A DNA stretch of 64,000 bases from Bacillus sp. cl95. Its GTDB lineage: Bacteria > Bacillota > Bacilli > Bacillales > Cytobacillaceae. The DNA lies in NCBI RefSeq assembly GCF_900115925.1, contig NZ_FOYF01000002.1, positions 62,001 to 126,000 on the forward strand, in the 5' to 3' direction. The notes beneath the pieces are model-generated. The model was given only the letters and a program-made list of their open reading frames with translations. It ran no database searches and was not told the origin of the DNA. The position numbers and the translations under genes were made by a program. Position 1 is the first letter of the stretch, and the number at the start of each line of letters is the position of its first letter. This document shows positions 26,143 to 36,773 of the stretch, one piece after another.

Positions 26143-28953
26143 TTAGGTTCCTGGTTTTACAGGTGGCTCCGTACCACCCGGCGGTGGGGTTACTGGTGGT
26201 GTCACAGGTGTTTCTGGTGGCTTCGCACCAATATCCAATTTATTTGATGGAGCGGATTCATTACCTGCGATGTCGACAGCGGTCACATAAACTGAACCAT
26301 TTCCGACTGTCATTGTTAATTTTGAACCGGCATTAATACTGGCTACTTTGCTTCCATTATTGTATATACGATATCCAATAATGTCTTTTTCAGCATTTGC
26401 CGTCCATGTAATGGAATTGCCGGTTGCCGTGACACTTACAGGTGCAGGTGCCTTACCGTTTTCTTCGATTTTAGCATTGGCTGTAAGGAAACTGCCCCAA
26501 CGCTCTTTTTTAGGGATGAGTTGATCCAAATCCTTGAAGTCAGTACCAGTCATCCATTTTACAAAGTCAGGGTTGAAAATCAAGCCTTGCTGTGCGAAAT
26601 CTTTTGGAGTCGAATCGAGTGCAAGGTAGTTTTTATCACCAATTCGAACGTAATTTCCTGCAATTAAGCTATCATCTACTTTTGTAGGAACGAATTTTGC
26701 ATTGAAGATATCTGTTTCGATCATGCCGGCTTTTGTACAACCTTCTGATGGAAGTAATCCAGAAACCGCGCAATACGATCTCCTCACTATGCCACCTGGC
26801 ATTTTAAAACCTTCTGCAGGATCGACGAGCTCTGGTTTAATGTCATATGCTGCATTCATTAGATCAGCCCAGAGGTAATTTGCTCTTAAGCTGTAGCTTA
26901 ATCCTCCAGATTTTAGCGATTTAGGTGTATCATAGCCAGTCCAGATCCCAAATGATACATTAGGATTTGTTGCTACGAACCAAGCATCGTGGAAATCAAC
27001 CCCCGTACCTGTTTTTCCAGCCCAATCCGATTGGAATTTTAGACGGGATTTAATCGAAGTAGCTGTACCGCGATTAATTACATCCCTCATCATATCAATC
27101 GTCAAGTAGGCAGTTTGAGGACTGAAAACATCAACTGGGTCAACCTTGTGCTGATAAATGATATTACCCTTTTTATCCGTAATTTTGTCGATCATGTAAG
27201 CATCTATAAATTTCCCGTCATTAGCAAACGTTCCAAATGCGTTTGTGTTTTCTTCGACTGTCACACCATTTTTTAGTGAACCGATAGCAGTTGCAAGGTT
27301 AGTGTAATCTTCTTCTAAAAGGGAAGTGAATCCCATCTTCTCAAGATAGCTAGCGGGACGTTGCCCGATGATATCTTTATATAATTTTACCGCAGGTACG
27401 TTATATGACTTGGCAAGCGCGTGTCTTGCGGAAGTAAGTCCACTATAACGCTTGTCATAGTTCATCGGCCAAGGTCGGTTAAGACCTGGTGCCAGCCTCA
27501 AAGCAACGTCCGGTAATATTGTACCAGGAGATGCTTTTCCAAGCTCTATTGCTGGGCCATAAACAAGTAGAGGTTTCATGGTAGATCCATTTTGGCGTAC
27601 TGCACTTGTCGCGTGATTAAGTTGTTCTTTTTGATAGTCACGTCCAGCAACAAAGCTGATAATTTTTCCTGTTTTGTTTTCGATAAGGATCGCGCCAACT
27701 TCTACAGGCTCCATGATGGTCTTTATTTCGCCAGTTTCAGGGTCTTTCACTTCTTGAGGTTTATCAGGTCCAAAATGAGGGTATTCATTCTTTACCTTTT
27801 CCATTGCATCTAAAATATCTTTATCAATGGTTGTATGTATCTGATAACCATTTTGACGAAGGTTACGACTTGCAATGGTCAAGTATTCATTGAAGAGAGC
27901 ATCATTTTTTCTTAATGTTTTTTCTTTGACGCCTTCTTTTTCTGCCATAACGATTGCTAAAGTTTCAATAGCTCTCTTTTCAACTTCCATTGTCAACCAA
28001 GGATATTTTTCTAAAGGATTTGACCCAGGGGCAACAAAATCCTTTTTAAGGTCATAGTTGATTGCTTCTGAATATTGTTTTTCATTTATATAACCGCCAT
28101 CTAGCATACGTTTTAAGACAACTTTCATCCTTGTTTGTCCAGGTTCTAGATTCGTCTTAATTTCACCTTTATTCGTGAAAGGTGTATAACCAAAAGGACT
28201 TTGTGGCAAGCCAGCTATGAATGCTGCCTGTGCAAGGTTTAAATCCTTGGCGCTAACTCCAAAAATCCCCTTTGCTGCTGCCTGAACACCAGCAACATTT
28301 CTTCCCGAAGAGTTTCTTCCAAAAGTAGAAACGTTCAAATATGCTTCAAGAATTTCTTTCTTATCAAAGAACTTCTCCAAACGCAAGGCTAGCAAAATTT
28401 CTTTCGCTTTTCTTTCAAAAGACACTTCGTTTGTTAATATTTGATTTTTGATAAGTTGCTGAGTAAGTGTGCTTCCGCCTGATTGGACAGACGCATTCGA
28501 CACTTCTTGAAAAAGTGCACGTAGAATGGCTTTTGGTACCACCCCGTCATGCTTGTAAAAATACTCATCTTCTGTTGCAATCACAGCATCCGTTAAGTAT
28601 TTTGATACTTGATCAAGTTTAACTTCTTCGCGTTCAAGATCTGTACGAAGCTTGCCGAGAAAAACATTATTGGCAAAATAAAGTTCGGATGTTTCTGTAT
28701 AATTATAGATATCTTTTTTCATACTATCGTAGGGACGAATCGGCTCATCTTTCACCATTGAGGCAAAATAACCTGCTCCGACAGCACCTGCGAAAGTACC
28801 TCCCACCAGGAGGATAATGAGGAATAAAAGTACGAGATTCCAAACGACATTGTATGTAATACGCGCACCTTTTACGGTTTTTCTATGTGTGATAAGGCCA
28901 TATGCTGACTTGATTTTTTCTAACCACTTTTGCATGTTTTCATTCATCGTCAT
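26143..28953 (-). CDS. Class A penicillin-binding protein (PBP2C/2D-like, FN3 tail)
   Basis: Bifunctional peptidoglycan synthase of 936 residues. A short cytoplasmic N-terminus is followed by a membrane anchor (about 34-62). The GT51 glycosyltransferase has ATEDEYFYKHDG, GGSTLTQQLIKN and KEILEAYLN. The transpeptidase has the Ser box STMK, the SYN box and KTGTG. The first third resembles PbpF/PbpG of B. subtilis more than PonA. Beyond these it carries a fibronectin type III-like domain (about 825-905) and a Pro/Gly/Thr-rich tail. The ATG at 28953 and one at 28947 are both possible, with AGGGGG 4 and 10 nt upstream. It stands in place of no gene I recall between acsA and tyrS in B. subtilis. 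Confidence 0.9.
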   Translation of the reverse strand: MTMNENMQKWLEKIKSAYGLITHRKTVKGARITYNVVWNLVLLFLIILLVGGTFAGAVGAGYFASMVKDEPIRPYDSMKKDIYNYTETSELYFANNVFLGKLRTDLEREEVKLDQVSKYLTDAVIATEDEYFYKHDGVVPKAILRALFQEVSNASVQSGGSTLTQQLIKNQILTNEVSFERKAKEILLALRLEKFFDKKEILEAYLNVSTFGRNSSGRNVAGVQAAAKGIFGVSAKDLNLAQAAFIAGLPQSPFGYTPFTNKGEIKTNLEPGQTRMKVVLKRMLDGGYINEKQYSEAINYDLKKDFVAPGSNPLEKYPWLTMEVEKRAIETLAIVMAEKEGVKEKTLRKNDALFNEYLTIASRNLRQNGYQIHTTIDKDILDAMEKVKNEYPHFGPDKPQEVKDPETGEIKTIMEPVEVGAILIENKTGKIISFVAGRDYQKEQLNHATSAVRQNGSTMKPLLVYGPAIELGKASPGTILPDVALRLAPGLNRPWPMNYDKRYSGLTSARHALAKSYNVPAVKLYKDIIGQRPASYLEKMGFTSLLEEDYTNLATAIGSLKNGVTVEENTNAFGTFANDGKFIDAYMIDKITDKKGNIIYQHKVDPVDVFSPQTAYLTIDMMRDVINRGTATSIKSRLKFQSDWAGKTGTGVDFHDAWFVATNPNVSFGIWTGYDTPKSLKSGGLSYSLRANYLWADLMNAAYDIKPELVDPAEGFKMPGGIVRRSYCAVSGLLPSEGCTKAGMIETDIFNAKFVPTKVDDSLIAGNYVRIGDKNYLALDSTPKDFAQQGLIFNPDFVKWMTGTDFKDLDQLIPKKERWGSFLTANAKIEENGKAPAPVSVTATGNSITWTANAEKDIIGYRIYNNGSKVASINAGSKLTMTVGNGSVYVTAVDIAGNESAPSNKLDIGAKPPETPVTPPVTPPPGGTEPPVKPGT

Positions 28954-29047
28954 CTAACCCCCTAAAATCACATATATTATAGCATACTGAACACTGTTAT
29001 ATGACAAGGTTCAACATTTTTCTGAAATTTCCTTTTTTATAATCATG

Positions 29048-29077
29048 TTGACATGAGATAGGCAAATATGGTAAAAA
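29048..29077 (+). promoter_or_regulatory. Promoter candidate for the tyrS T-box transcript
   Basis: Perfect -35 TTGACA (29048-29053), 18-nt spacer, weak -10 TAAAAA (29072-29077), about 25 nt before the leader structure begins. Confidence 0.45.
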
Positions 29078-29104
29078 TGCCTTAACATAATTTGAATATG
29101 ATAG

Positions 29105-30609
<1,505 letters not shown>

Positions 30610-30616
30610 TATTTTT

Positions 30617-30653
30617 TAAACGTCCTTCCTTTCAATAGGGAGGATGTTTTTTT
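30617..30653 (+). terminator. Terminator of tyrS
   Basis: Stem AAACGTCCTTCC with GGGAGGATGTTT (one G-U pair), then a long T-run. Confidence 0.75.
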
Positions 30654-30670
30654 ACATTAGAAGCACAACA

Positions 30671-30703
30671 AAAAACCCTTGCCAATAATGGCAAGGGTTT
30701 TTG
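30671..30703 (-). terminator. Terminator of rpsD
   Basis: Perfect AAAAACCCTTGCC/GGCAAGGGTTTTT stem. It works on either strand and lies 10 nt beyond the rpsD stop. Confidence 0.85.
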
Positions 30704-30712
30704 TAAAGCCTA

Positions 30713-31315
30713 TTAACGAGAGTAGAATTCTACGATAAGAGCTTCGTTGATTTCAGCAGGCAATTCTGAACGCTCAGGCATGCGAGTGAAAGTACCTTCA
30801 AGCTTGTCAGCATCGAAAGTTAAGAAGTCAGGTACGAAGTTGTTTACTTCAACCGCTTCTTTAACAACATCAAGGCCGCGTGACTTTTCACGAAGGCTGA
30901 TTGTTTGTCCAGCTAACACACGGAAAGATGGGATATCTACACGTGATCCGTTAACAAGAATGTGACCGTGGTTTACTAATTGGCGAGCTGCACGACGAGT
31001 GCGAGCTAATCCAAGACGGTATACAACGTTGTCAAGACGTGATTCAAGAAGAATCATGAAGTTTTCGCCGTGTTTACCAGTCATTTTACCAGCTTTGTCA
31101 AACAAGTTACGGAACTGACGCTCAGTAACTCCATAAGTGTGACGAAGTTTTTGCTTTTCTTGCAATTGCAATCCGTATTCAGAAAGCTTTTTGCGTTGGT
31201 TTGGACCATGTTGTCCAGGAGCGTAAGGACGCTTTTCTAATTCTTTACCTGTGCCGCTTAGAGAGATTCCAAGACGACGAGATAGTTTCCAGCTTGGGCC
31301 GGTATAACGAGCCAT
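30713..31315 (-). CDS. rpsD: 30S ribosomal protein S4
   Basis: Primary 16S rRNA-binding protein of the small subunit, 200 residues. The N-terminus [16 protein letters not shown] and the central S4 RNA-binding domain ([30 protein letters not shown]) are typical, as is the C-terminal IVEFYSR. The ribosome site GAGGAG precedes ATG 31315. In Bacillus S4 represses its own synthesis through a leader RNA. A fitting leader is seen upstream. Confidence 0.98.
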   Translation of the reverse strand: MARYTGPSWKLSRRLGISLSGTGKELEKRPYAPGQHGPNQRKKLSEYGLQLQEKQKLRHTYGVTERQFRNLFDKAGKMTGKHGENFMILLESRLDNVVYRLGLARTRRAARQLVNHGHILVNGSRVDIPSFRVLAGQTISLREKSRGLDVVKEAVEVNNFVPDFLTFDADKLEGTFTRMPERSELPAEINEALIVEFYSR

Positions 31316-31515
31316 AAATGACTCCTCCTCTGTGTTTTTATTTTGGTAAAATAAAAACCGTTATGAATTTACAATGTCGGTCATTTTATTTTCATGTACC
31401 TTCGCCCTAGCAGCAGAGGGTTACAAGATACACCATCACGAAAAGAGCCATTAGCTCTGGTGAGGAATAAAATGAGACCAAGCATGTGTTCATATAGGCT
31501 GCAATATTTTACACA
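31316..31515 (-). promoter_or_regulatory. Ribosomal S4 leader of rpsD (putative)
   Basis: About 200 nt of untranslated leader between a strong promoter and rpsD. On the minus strand it contains CCAGAGCTAATGGCTCTTTTCG-type pairing (AGAGC/GCTCT) and a CCCTCTGCTGCTAGGG hairpin followed by CGAAGGTACATG. The position and these elements fit the Bacillus S4 autoregulatory leader as I recall it. I cannot align it here. Confidence 0.6.
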
Positions 31516-31521
31516 AAGAAT

Positions 31522-31551
31522 ATTATATAACTTTAATACTCATTAAGTCAA
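31522..31551 (-). promoter_or_regulatory. Sigma-A promoter of rpsD
   Basis: On the minus strand TTGACT (31551-31546), 18-nt spacer, TATAAT (31527-31522). Confidence 0.7.
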
Positions 31552-31744
31552 TAGTGTTTCAAAAAAGTAGAGAGAAGACATTTTTTTTCTAATAAAATGT
31601 TTAGTATATCCTAAAATAGGAAAAAAATCAGGTGTAATTAGTACTGTATGTGGTAAAATTGTACTTGAACTATTCTAGTTTTTATTTTCAGATATTACAA
31701 AAAAAACAGAAAATGAAATAGGATGAAAAACAGGTGATGATGAA

Positions 31745-33637
31745 ATGGTATTGCCAGAATGTGATTTAATAAGGAAACTAAAAAGTTCTTTTTTTGATAT
31801 ATTCAATATTGAAAATGCTCTGTTGGATCAAGAGTCTATCATCAGTCAAATGCTTTTGGCAATTCAAGAAACGCTAAACGTTGATGGAGTCACATTATAT
31901 AAACATGATTTGTGGAATGGTCATCTCTCCATACAATCATCTACCTTTTATAGAGAAGATTTGAAAATTAAATATAGTCGGACCGAAATGGTACAAATGC
32001 AGGAGTCAGTCAGATTCAAAAGGGTTTTTAGGGGAAAACTTCCTATGAAAGGGTTCGATCAAGAAGATTTGGTCTTGGTATTGTCAAAAGACACGATGAA
32101 TTCGGGTATCATTGCAATACGAGGTGTAAATGGTACGGAAGTAACGGATGAGGATTTGGAAGCAATCGCTGATGAATGTGTACTATTATTGAGAAAAGTA
32201 CAAAACTTAACCAAGATTGTTATGGAAGAAAAGAGATATCGTCAGCTTTTCCGAGTGACTGAAAAATTCCATTCCTCCATGGATATGGACGCAGTACTTG
32301 GGGAGGTAATCAGTACATTACAAGAAGTATATCCGACATTTACATATTATTTATTATTGTCGCAAGATAACCACAATGATAGTGGTTTACCAATCAAGGA
32401 TCTTGAATACGATAGTGAGAATATTGCTGCTATGCAAGCCTATGTGACAGGTGAGTTTCAATTTGAGGATTCTCTTCATGAAAAGCGTTCGATTCTGTAC
32501 GCGCCACTAAAAGGTAAACAGGGAGTTTACGGGGTTATGCAAATGATCGCCCCTAATACCCGTGTGTTTCCAAAAGAAGAGGTAGAGTTTATTACTTTAC
32601 TCGCTTATACAGCAGGAAGCGCCCTTGAAAATGCACAGCTTTATCAGCAGTCAAAAAGGCTCGTATCGGATCTGCAACTTATTAATGAAACATCGCACCG
32701 GTTAAACTCTAATCTAAGATTGTCGGAAACCATTCAATTTATGTGTAGTCAAATCCGCCAATCTTTTGATGCCCAAGAAGTAGGATTTATCTTATTATCT
32801 GATAAAACAAGGACTCTGAACATCCTTTCAGGATCGACTCCCTTTTTCGAGGAAAAAGAATCCAAGCTCTATGTGAATCATTTAAAAGAAAAGCTGGACC
32901 AGGAACTAGACTCTATTTTTATTGGGGATTTTATACTTCAGCAAGATGGAGAACCATTACCTTATCGAGCAGTAATGGCTGTGCCGATGATTCAAGCAGG
33001 TATCCTAAATGGATTTACTGTTGTTTTGCACAAGGAACCTTATCATTTCTCATTTGAGACTTTTAAGCTCCTGCAGTCACTTATCCATCATTCAACGCTA
33101 GCTTTTGCAAATTCTATCCTAAGAGAAGAACTGGAGAAGATGGTGATTACAGACCATTTGACCAAACTTCACTCTAGGAACTATTTAGATGAGAGGGTCC
33201 ATCTTTCCATGCAAGAGGACGCTGAAGGAACATTTATATTGATTGATATTGATAATTTTAAAGTCATAAACGATACCTACGGACATCAAACGGGTGATGA
33301 CGTCATCATTCAAGTTGCAAATCTTATTCACAAAAACATACGCGGGACAGATGTTGGTGCAAGATGGGGTGGAGAAGAATTAGCCATTTATTTACCTAAA
33401 ATTCCTCTTGATACCGGAGTATCCATTGCACAACGATTGGTGAGTGCAGTCGAAGATAGCACAACACCAAAAGTAACCATTTCTTGTGGTGTTTCGTATT
33501 GGACCAAAATAGGCGGCGACTCTGTAAAGAATTTGGTTCGCCGTGCGGACGAAGCGTTATACACAGCAAAAGAAACAGGTAAAAACAAAGTTGTCATTCA
33601 AGAAACATTGATAAAGTCTTTTGAAGCACTTACATAA
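31745..33637 (+). CDS. dgcP: GAF-GGDEF protein, probable diguanylate cyclase DgcP
   Basis: A 630-residue cytoplasmic protein. Three GAF-like sensory parts are suggested (about 30-150, 170-300 and 310-455), followed by a GGDEF domain (about 465-620). The catalytic loop reads WGGEEL, with GGEEL at 542-546, an active GGEEF-type variant. The substrate region FILIDIDNFKVINDTYGH is intact, so c-di-GMP synthesis is likely. B. subtilis DgcP (YtrP) lies in the same position next to rpsD. ATG 31745 follows AGGTGATG. Signal sensed unknown. Confidence 0.85.
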   Translation: MVLPECDLIRKLKSSFFDIFNIENALLDQESIISQMLLAIQETLNVDGVTLYKHDLWNGHLSIQSSTFYREDLKIKYSRTEMVQMQESVRFKRVFRGKLPMKGFDQEDLVLVLSKDTMNSGIIAIRGVNGTEVTDEDLEAIADECVLLLRKVQNLTKIVMEEKRYRQLFRVTEKFHSSMDMDAVLGEVISTLQEVYPTFTYYLLLSQDNHNDSGLPIKDLEYDSENIAAMQAYVTGEFQFEDSLHEKRSILYAPLKGKQGVYGVMQMIAPNTRVFPKEEVEFITLLAYTAGSALENAQLYQQSKRLVSDLQLINETSHRLNSNLRLSETIQFMCSQIRQSFDAQEVGFILLSDKTRTLNILSGSTPFFEEKESKLYVNHLKEKLDQELDSIFIGDFILQQDGEPLPYRAVMAVPMIQAGILNGFTVVLHKEPYHFSFETFKLLQSLIHHSTLAFANSILREELEKMVITDHLTKLHSRNYLDERVHLSMQEDAEGTFILIDIDNFKVINDTYGHQTGDDVIIQVANLIHKNIRGTDVGARWGGEELAIYLPKIPLDTGVSIAQRLVSAVEDSTTPKVTISCGVSYWTKIGGDSVKNLVRRADEALYTAKETGKNKVVIQETLIKSFEALT

Positions 33638-33654
33638 AAGTAGGTGCTTTTTTT
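33624..33654 (+). terminator. Terminator of dgcP
   Basis: AAGCACTTAC with its complement GTAGGTGCTT, then a T-run. It overlaps the last codons. Confidence 0.8.
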
Positions 33655-33763
33655 GAATCCATCGCCTCATGGTTACATACAGGAAGTCTGTAAGACAAAA
33701 TACTTTCCAAAATGAAACAATTAACATATGCTGAAAATAAGAGCAATTAAGTTAGTTTTAAAA

Positions 33764-33777
33764 TGTAAGCGCTTGCA
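33764..33777 (+). promoter_or_regulatory. cre (CcpA site) before the methionine gamma-lyase gene
   Basis: TGTAAGCGCTTGCA fits TGWAARCGYTWNCW at every position. It ends 5 nt before the GAGGAGGA ribosome site, so CcpA bound here would block initiation or act as a roadblock. Confidence 0.75.
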
Positions 33778-33795
33778 AATTTGAGGAGGATAAAA

Positions 33796-34983
33796 ATGGA
33801 GGATAACAAAAAACGGTTTGAGACGAAGGTTATTCACACTGGCTATGATTCACAACAATATGATGGAAGTCTAGCTCCACCTATTTTTCAAACTTCTACG
33901 TTTACCTTTGAGAGCGCAGAACAGGGGGAACAACGATTTGCTGGAAAGGAATCTGGTTATATTTATTCAAGGCTTGGAAATCCAACTGTTACGATGGTAG
34001 AGGAAAGAGTGGCTGCGTTGGAAAATGGTGAAGCTGCTCTTGCGTTTGGCTCGGGTATGGCAGCGGTTTCGGCCATCCTCATTGCCTTGACGAAAGCGGG
34101 CGACCATATTCTTTGTTCGCAAGGAGTTTATGGTTGTACTTTCGGCTTACTGCATTTGCTCGATGAAAAATATGGAATTACACACAATTTTTCTACTATG
34201 GATTCCAAAGAGCAATTTGCACAACAAATTCAAGAAAATACAGCCTGCATTTATATAGAAACGCCCATAAATCCGACTATGAAACTCGTGGACTTGCAAA
34301 TGGTTGCAGAGGTAGCCAAAGAGAAAGGCATACCAGTAGTAGTCGATAATACTTTTTGTTCTCCATATTTGCAAAAACCGATTGATCATGGCTGTGATAT
34401 TGTCATCCATAGTGCCACTAAATATATATGTGGACATGGAGATGTAATCGGAGGTTTTGCTGTAGGCAAGAAAGACTTTATGAAAGAAGTGGCATTTACC
34501 ACTCAAAAAGATATTGGAGGAGTCATGTCTCCATTCGATGCTTGGCTGCTTCTAAGGGGACTTAAGACATTAGCTGTAAGGATGGACCGCCACTGTGATA
34601 ATGCTGAGAAAATCTTTGAATACTTGAGATCGCATCCGAAAGTAGAGAAAGTACATTTTCCTGGCGATCACACACATCCTGATTATCATATTAAAGAGAA
34701 GCAGATGAACAAATCGGGAGGTTTGATTTCCTTTTCAATCAAAGGTGTCAAGAAGACGGCACAGGAGTTCATGAATGAGCTAAAACTTATAAAGATTGCC
34801 GTATCACTAGGAGATGCCGAAACATTAATTCAGCACCCTGCGACAATGACGCATGCGGTGGTGCCTGAAGAAGACCGTATGAGAATGGGAATTGATGACA
34901 CCTTGCTCCGTTTATCTGTCGGCCTTGAAGCATATGAAGATATTATTGAAGATATTGAACAAGCGTTCGCGAAGATTGCATAA
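33796..34983 (+). CDS. Methionine gamma-lyase-type PLP enzyme
   Basis: A 395-residue Cys/Met-metabolism PLP enzyme. The PLP lysine is K209 in SATKY, with YSRLGNPT, FGSGMAA and VVDNTF typical of the family. The sequence YGCT, with Cys114, matches the Cys that marks true methionine gamma-lyases (Cys116 of the Pseudomonas enzyme). The favoured reaction is therefore methionine to methanethiol, ammonia and 2-oxobutyrate. Cystathionine gamma-lyase or synthase activity cannot be excluded. ATG 33796 follows GAGGAGGA by 5 nt. A full cre match lies just upstream, implying catabolite repression. Confidence 0.85.
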   Translation: MEDNKKRFETKVIHTGYDSQQYDGSLAPPIFQTSTFTFESAEQGEQRFAGKESGYIYSRLGNPTVTMVEERVAALENGEAALAFGSGMAAVSAILIALTKAGDHILCSQGVYGCTFGLLHLLDEKYGITHNFSTMDSKEQFAQQIQENTACIYIETPINPTMKLVDLQMVAEVAKEKGIPVVVDNTFCSPYLQKPIDHGCDIVIHSATKYICGHGDVIGGFAVGKKDFMKEVAFTTQKDIGGVMSPFDAWLLLRGLKTLAVRMDRHCDNAEKIFEYLRSHPKVEKVHFPGDHTHPDYHIKEKQMNKSGGLISFSIKGVKKTAQEFMNELKLIKIAVSLGDAETLIQHPATMTHAVVPEEDRMRMGIDDTLLRLSVGLEAYEDIIEDIEQAFAKIA

Positions 34984-35002
34984 AACATGTTTATTTACAC
35001 GA

Positions 35003-35034
35003 AAAAAGACCCGACAACTGTCAGGTCTTTTTCT
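35003..35034 (+). terminator. Terminator of the methionine gamma-lyase gene
   Basis: AAAAGACCCGAC with GTCAGGTCTTTT (one mismatch), then T-rich. Confidence 0.75.
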
Positions 35035-35066
35035 TTAGATAAGAAATTTAAAAATTAAACGGAGAT

Positions 35067-35485
35067 AGCTGTCTAGCTCAAGCGCCCAGCCAGTTTTCAT
35101 CTAAGGATATGCTTCTCCGAATATCTTGCGGAGAGCATGACCTTTAGGTGATGCTTGGAGCAGCTCGGGGTTGTTTCCAGAAGCCGAAACAACCTTAATT
35201 GTTTTCTAAAGCCAAAACAATTTTGGTCATAAGCCAAATCGCTCCAGAAATCAGGACGGAACGTTTCGGTAGCATAAGCATCGCACGAAGAAAAAGCGTT
35301 AGCACAAGGAAAGCTTCCAAGAATTCACATCCCACGAAATGATGCGATAGCATCATGAGGATTTTCGAGGATGAACTGCGCGCTTCGTCTTATGCCTGTC
35401 GGGGCTGAACACAAAGGAAAGCTACTTTGAAAAACATCGCAGGCCAAGTGCTCTTAACTTGTGCCGAGGGCGCTTGCGCTTTTCT
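35067..35485. repeat. Family C intergenic repeat, long copy (about 420 bp)
   Basis: It opens GCTGTCTAGCTCAAGCGCC and closes GAGGGCGCTTGCGCTTTTC. It shares TTGGTCATAAGCCAAATCGCT-type and CGTCTTATGC.TGTCG blocks with the copy at 50797. Several inner stems are seen, for example GATGCGATAGCATC. There is no coding frame that resembles a gene. It fills the gap between the lyase terminator and ytsP. Confidence 0.7.
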
Positions 35486-35487
35486 TT

Positions 35488-35967
35488 TTACATAGTGGCA
35501 ACCAAAATCTCGACGATTTCTTCTAGTTTCTTTTGGTCTAGTTCGTCGAAACGATTTTTTTCAGGTGAATCGATATCCAAAACACCTAGTAAGAGTCCAT
35601 CTTTTACCATAGGAATCACAATTTCGGACTGAGAAGCTGCGTCGCAGGCGATGTGTCCTGGGAATTCATGAACATCTGCAACACGAATCGTCTCCATTTT
35701 TTGGGCTGATGTTCCACATACACCTTTTCCGAATGGGATTCGTACGCATGCAGGCAGGCCTTGGAAAGGGCCGAGAACTAAACCATTACCTTCAGTTAAG
35801 TAAAAACCTACCCAATTGATGCGATCTAAAAATTGATTTAAAAGGGAAGAGGCGTTGCTTAAATTAGCTATCATATTTGGCTCATCATAAATAAGCGCCT
35901 GTAATTGTTTCTTTACTAGTTCAAAGTTTTCCTCGCGGGTCCCACGGTATGATTCGACGTTAAACAT
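35488..35967 (-). CDS. ytsP: Free methionine-(R)-sulfoxide reductase (GAF type, YtsP)
   Basis: A 159-residue GAF-domain enzyme of the fRMsr/YebR family, which reduces free Met-R-sulfoxide to methionine. Three cysteines at 74, 84 and 108 (ACVRIPFGKGVCG and HIACDAA) match the catalytic set known from E. coli (84, 94, 118) with a constant offset. The C-terminal GVLDIDSPEKNRFDELD is typical. It corresponds to B. subtilis YtsP. The methionine gamma-lyase gene is the next gene, facing it, with a family C repeat between. Confidence 0.9.
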   Translation of the reverse strand: MFNVESYRGTREENFELVKKQLQALIYDEPNMIANLSNASSLLNQFLDRINWVGFYLTEGNGLVLGPFQGLPACVRIPFGKGVCGTSAQKMETIRVADVHEFPGHIACDAASQSEIVIPMVKDGLLLGVLDIDSPEKNRFDELDQKKLEEIVEILVATM

Positions 35968-36140
35968 CGTTTATCACCTAACTTTCGTTGATTTTAAGTT
36001 CTATTTTAGCAAAAATAGTAGAAATGCAGGGGAAAATGACGATAAATTTTCAAAGGAAAATAGTCGACAGTAGCGAACTTGTTTTAAGTATGGCCAAAAA
36101 GGATCGAGTTAGAGAATGTTACTTTTAAAGGAGGTTTGAC

Positions 36141-36773
36141 ATGCGAAAGAATTGTAAAGATGCAATTGTCGAGGCAGCTATTGCTTTGTTTAATACGAAT
36201 GGCTATTCTGGGACTTCTATAAGGGATATCGCCGGCAAAGCAAATGTGAATATCGCTAATATTTCTTACCACTTTCATAATAAACAAGGACTGTTAGAGT
36301 ATTGTTTTACTTATTTCTTTGAACAGTACCTTGCGCATATTGAAGATGGATTTGAATTGCTTGAATTAAGTGCAGCTGCGAGCCTAAAAAGAATTGCTGA
36401 CAACCTTATTTCCTTTCAATGTCAAAACATCCAATTAACAAGATTTGTATTGAGAGAAGTCTCTCTCGATTCACAATTTGTGAGAGAAATCATGTCTACT
36501 TATTTCGCAAAAGAAAAGTATTTCTTTCGCCACATTCTTGAAGTAGGAATAGAAAGGAAGGAATTTCGTTCACATTCCATTCCTTTCATGATTATCCAAT
36601 TTAAAGGCTTACTGGCGATGCCATTTTTAAATACACAGTATTTGACAGAAGTACTGCATGTGTTCCCTCATGAACGATATTTTGCAGAAAAGTATCTGGA
36701 GGAAATGACAGCATGGATTGATGAAACTTTAAATGTTCGCCAATTTCCTAAAATGAAAGCTATAAACGCATAA
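36141..36773 (+). CDS. refZ: TetR-family regulator RefZ
   Basis: A 210-residue TetR/AcrR-type DNA-binding protein. The HTH is at about 21-50 (GTSIRDIAGKANVNIANISYHFHNKQGL). B. subtilis RefZ (YttP), with the same neighbours (ytsP, hisJ, ezrA), is switched on early in sporulation, binds sites around the origin-proximal chromosome and helps position the polar septum through FtsZ. The start ATG 36141 follows AAAGGAGG. Its 3' end overlaps the convergent hisJ by 14 bp. Confidence 0.87.
   Translation: MRKNCKDAIVEAAIALFNTNGYSGTSIRDIAGKANVNIANISYHFHNKQGLLEYCFTYFFEQYLAHIEDGFELLELSAAASLKRIADNLISFQCQNIQLTRFVLREVSLDSQFVREIMSTYFAKEKYFFRHILEVGIERKEFRSHSIPFMIIQFKGLLAMPFLNTQYLTEVLHVFPHERYFAEKYLEEMTAWIDETLNVRQFPKMKAINA

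Noticed and set aside
31438-31460. CGAAAAGAGCC-like sequence resembling a family B end
   Set aside because: Only about 11 bases match and they form part of the rpsD leader hairpin. There is no second end or target duplication.
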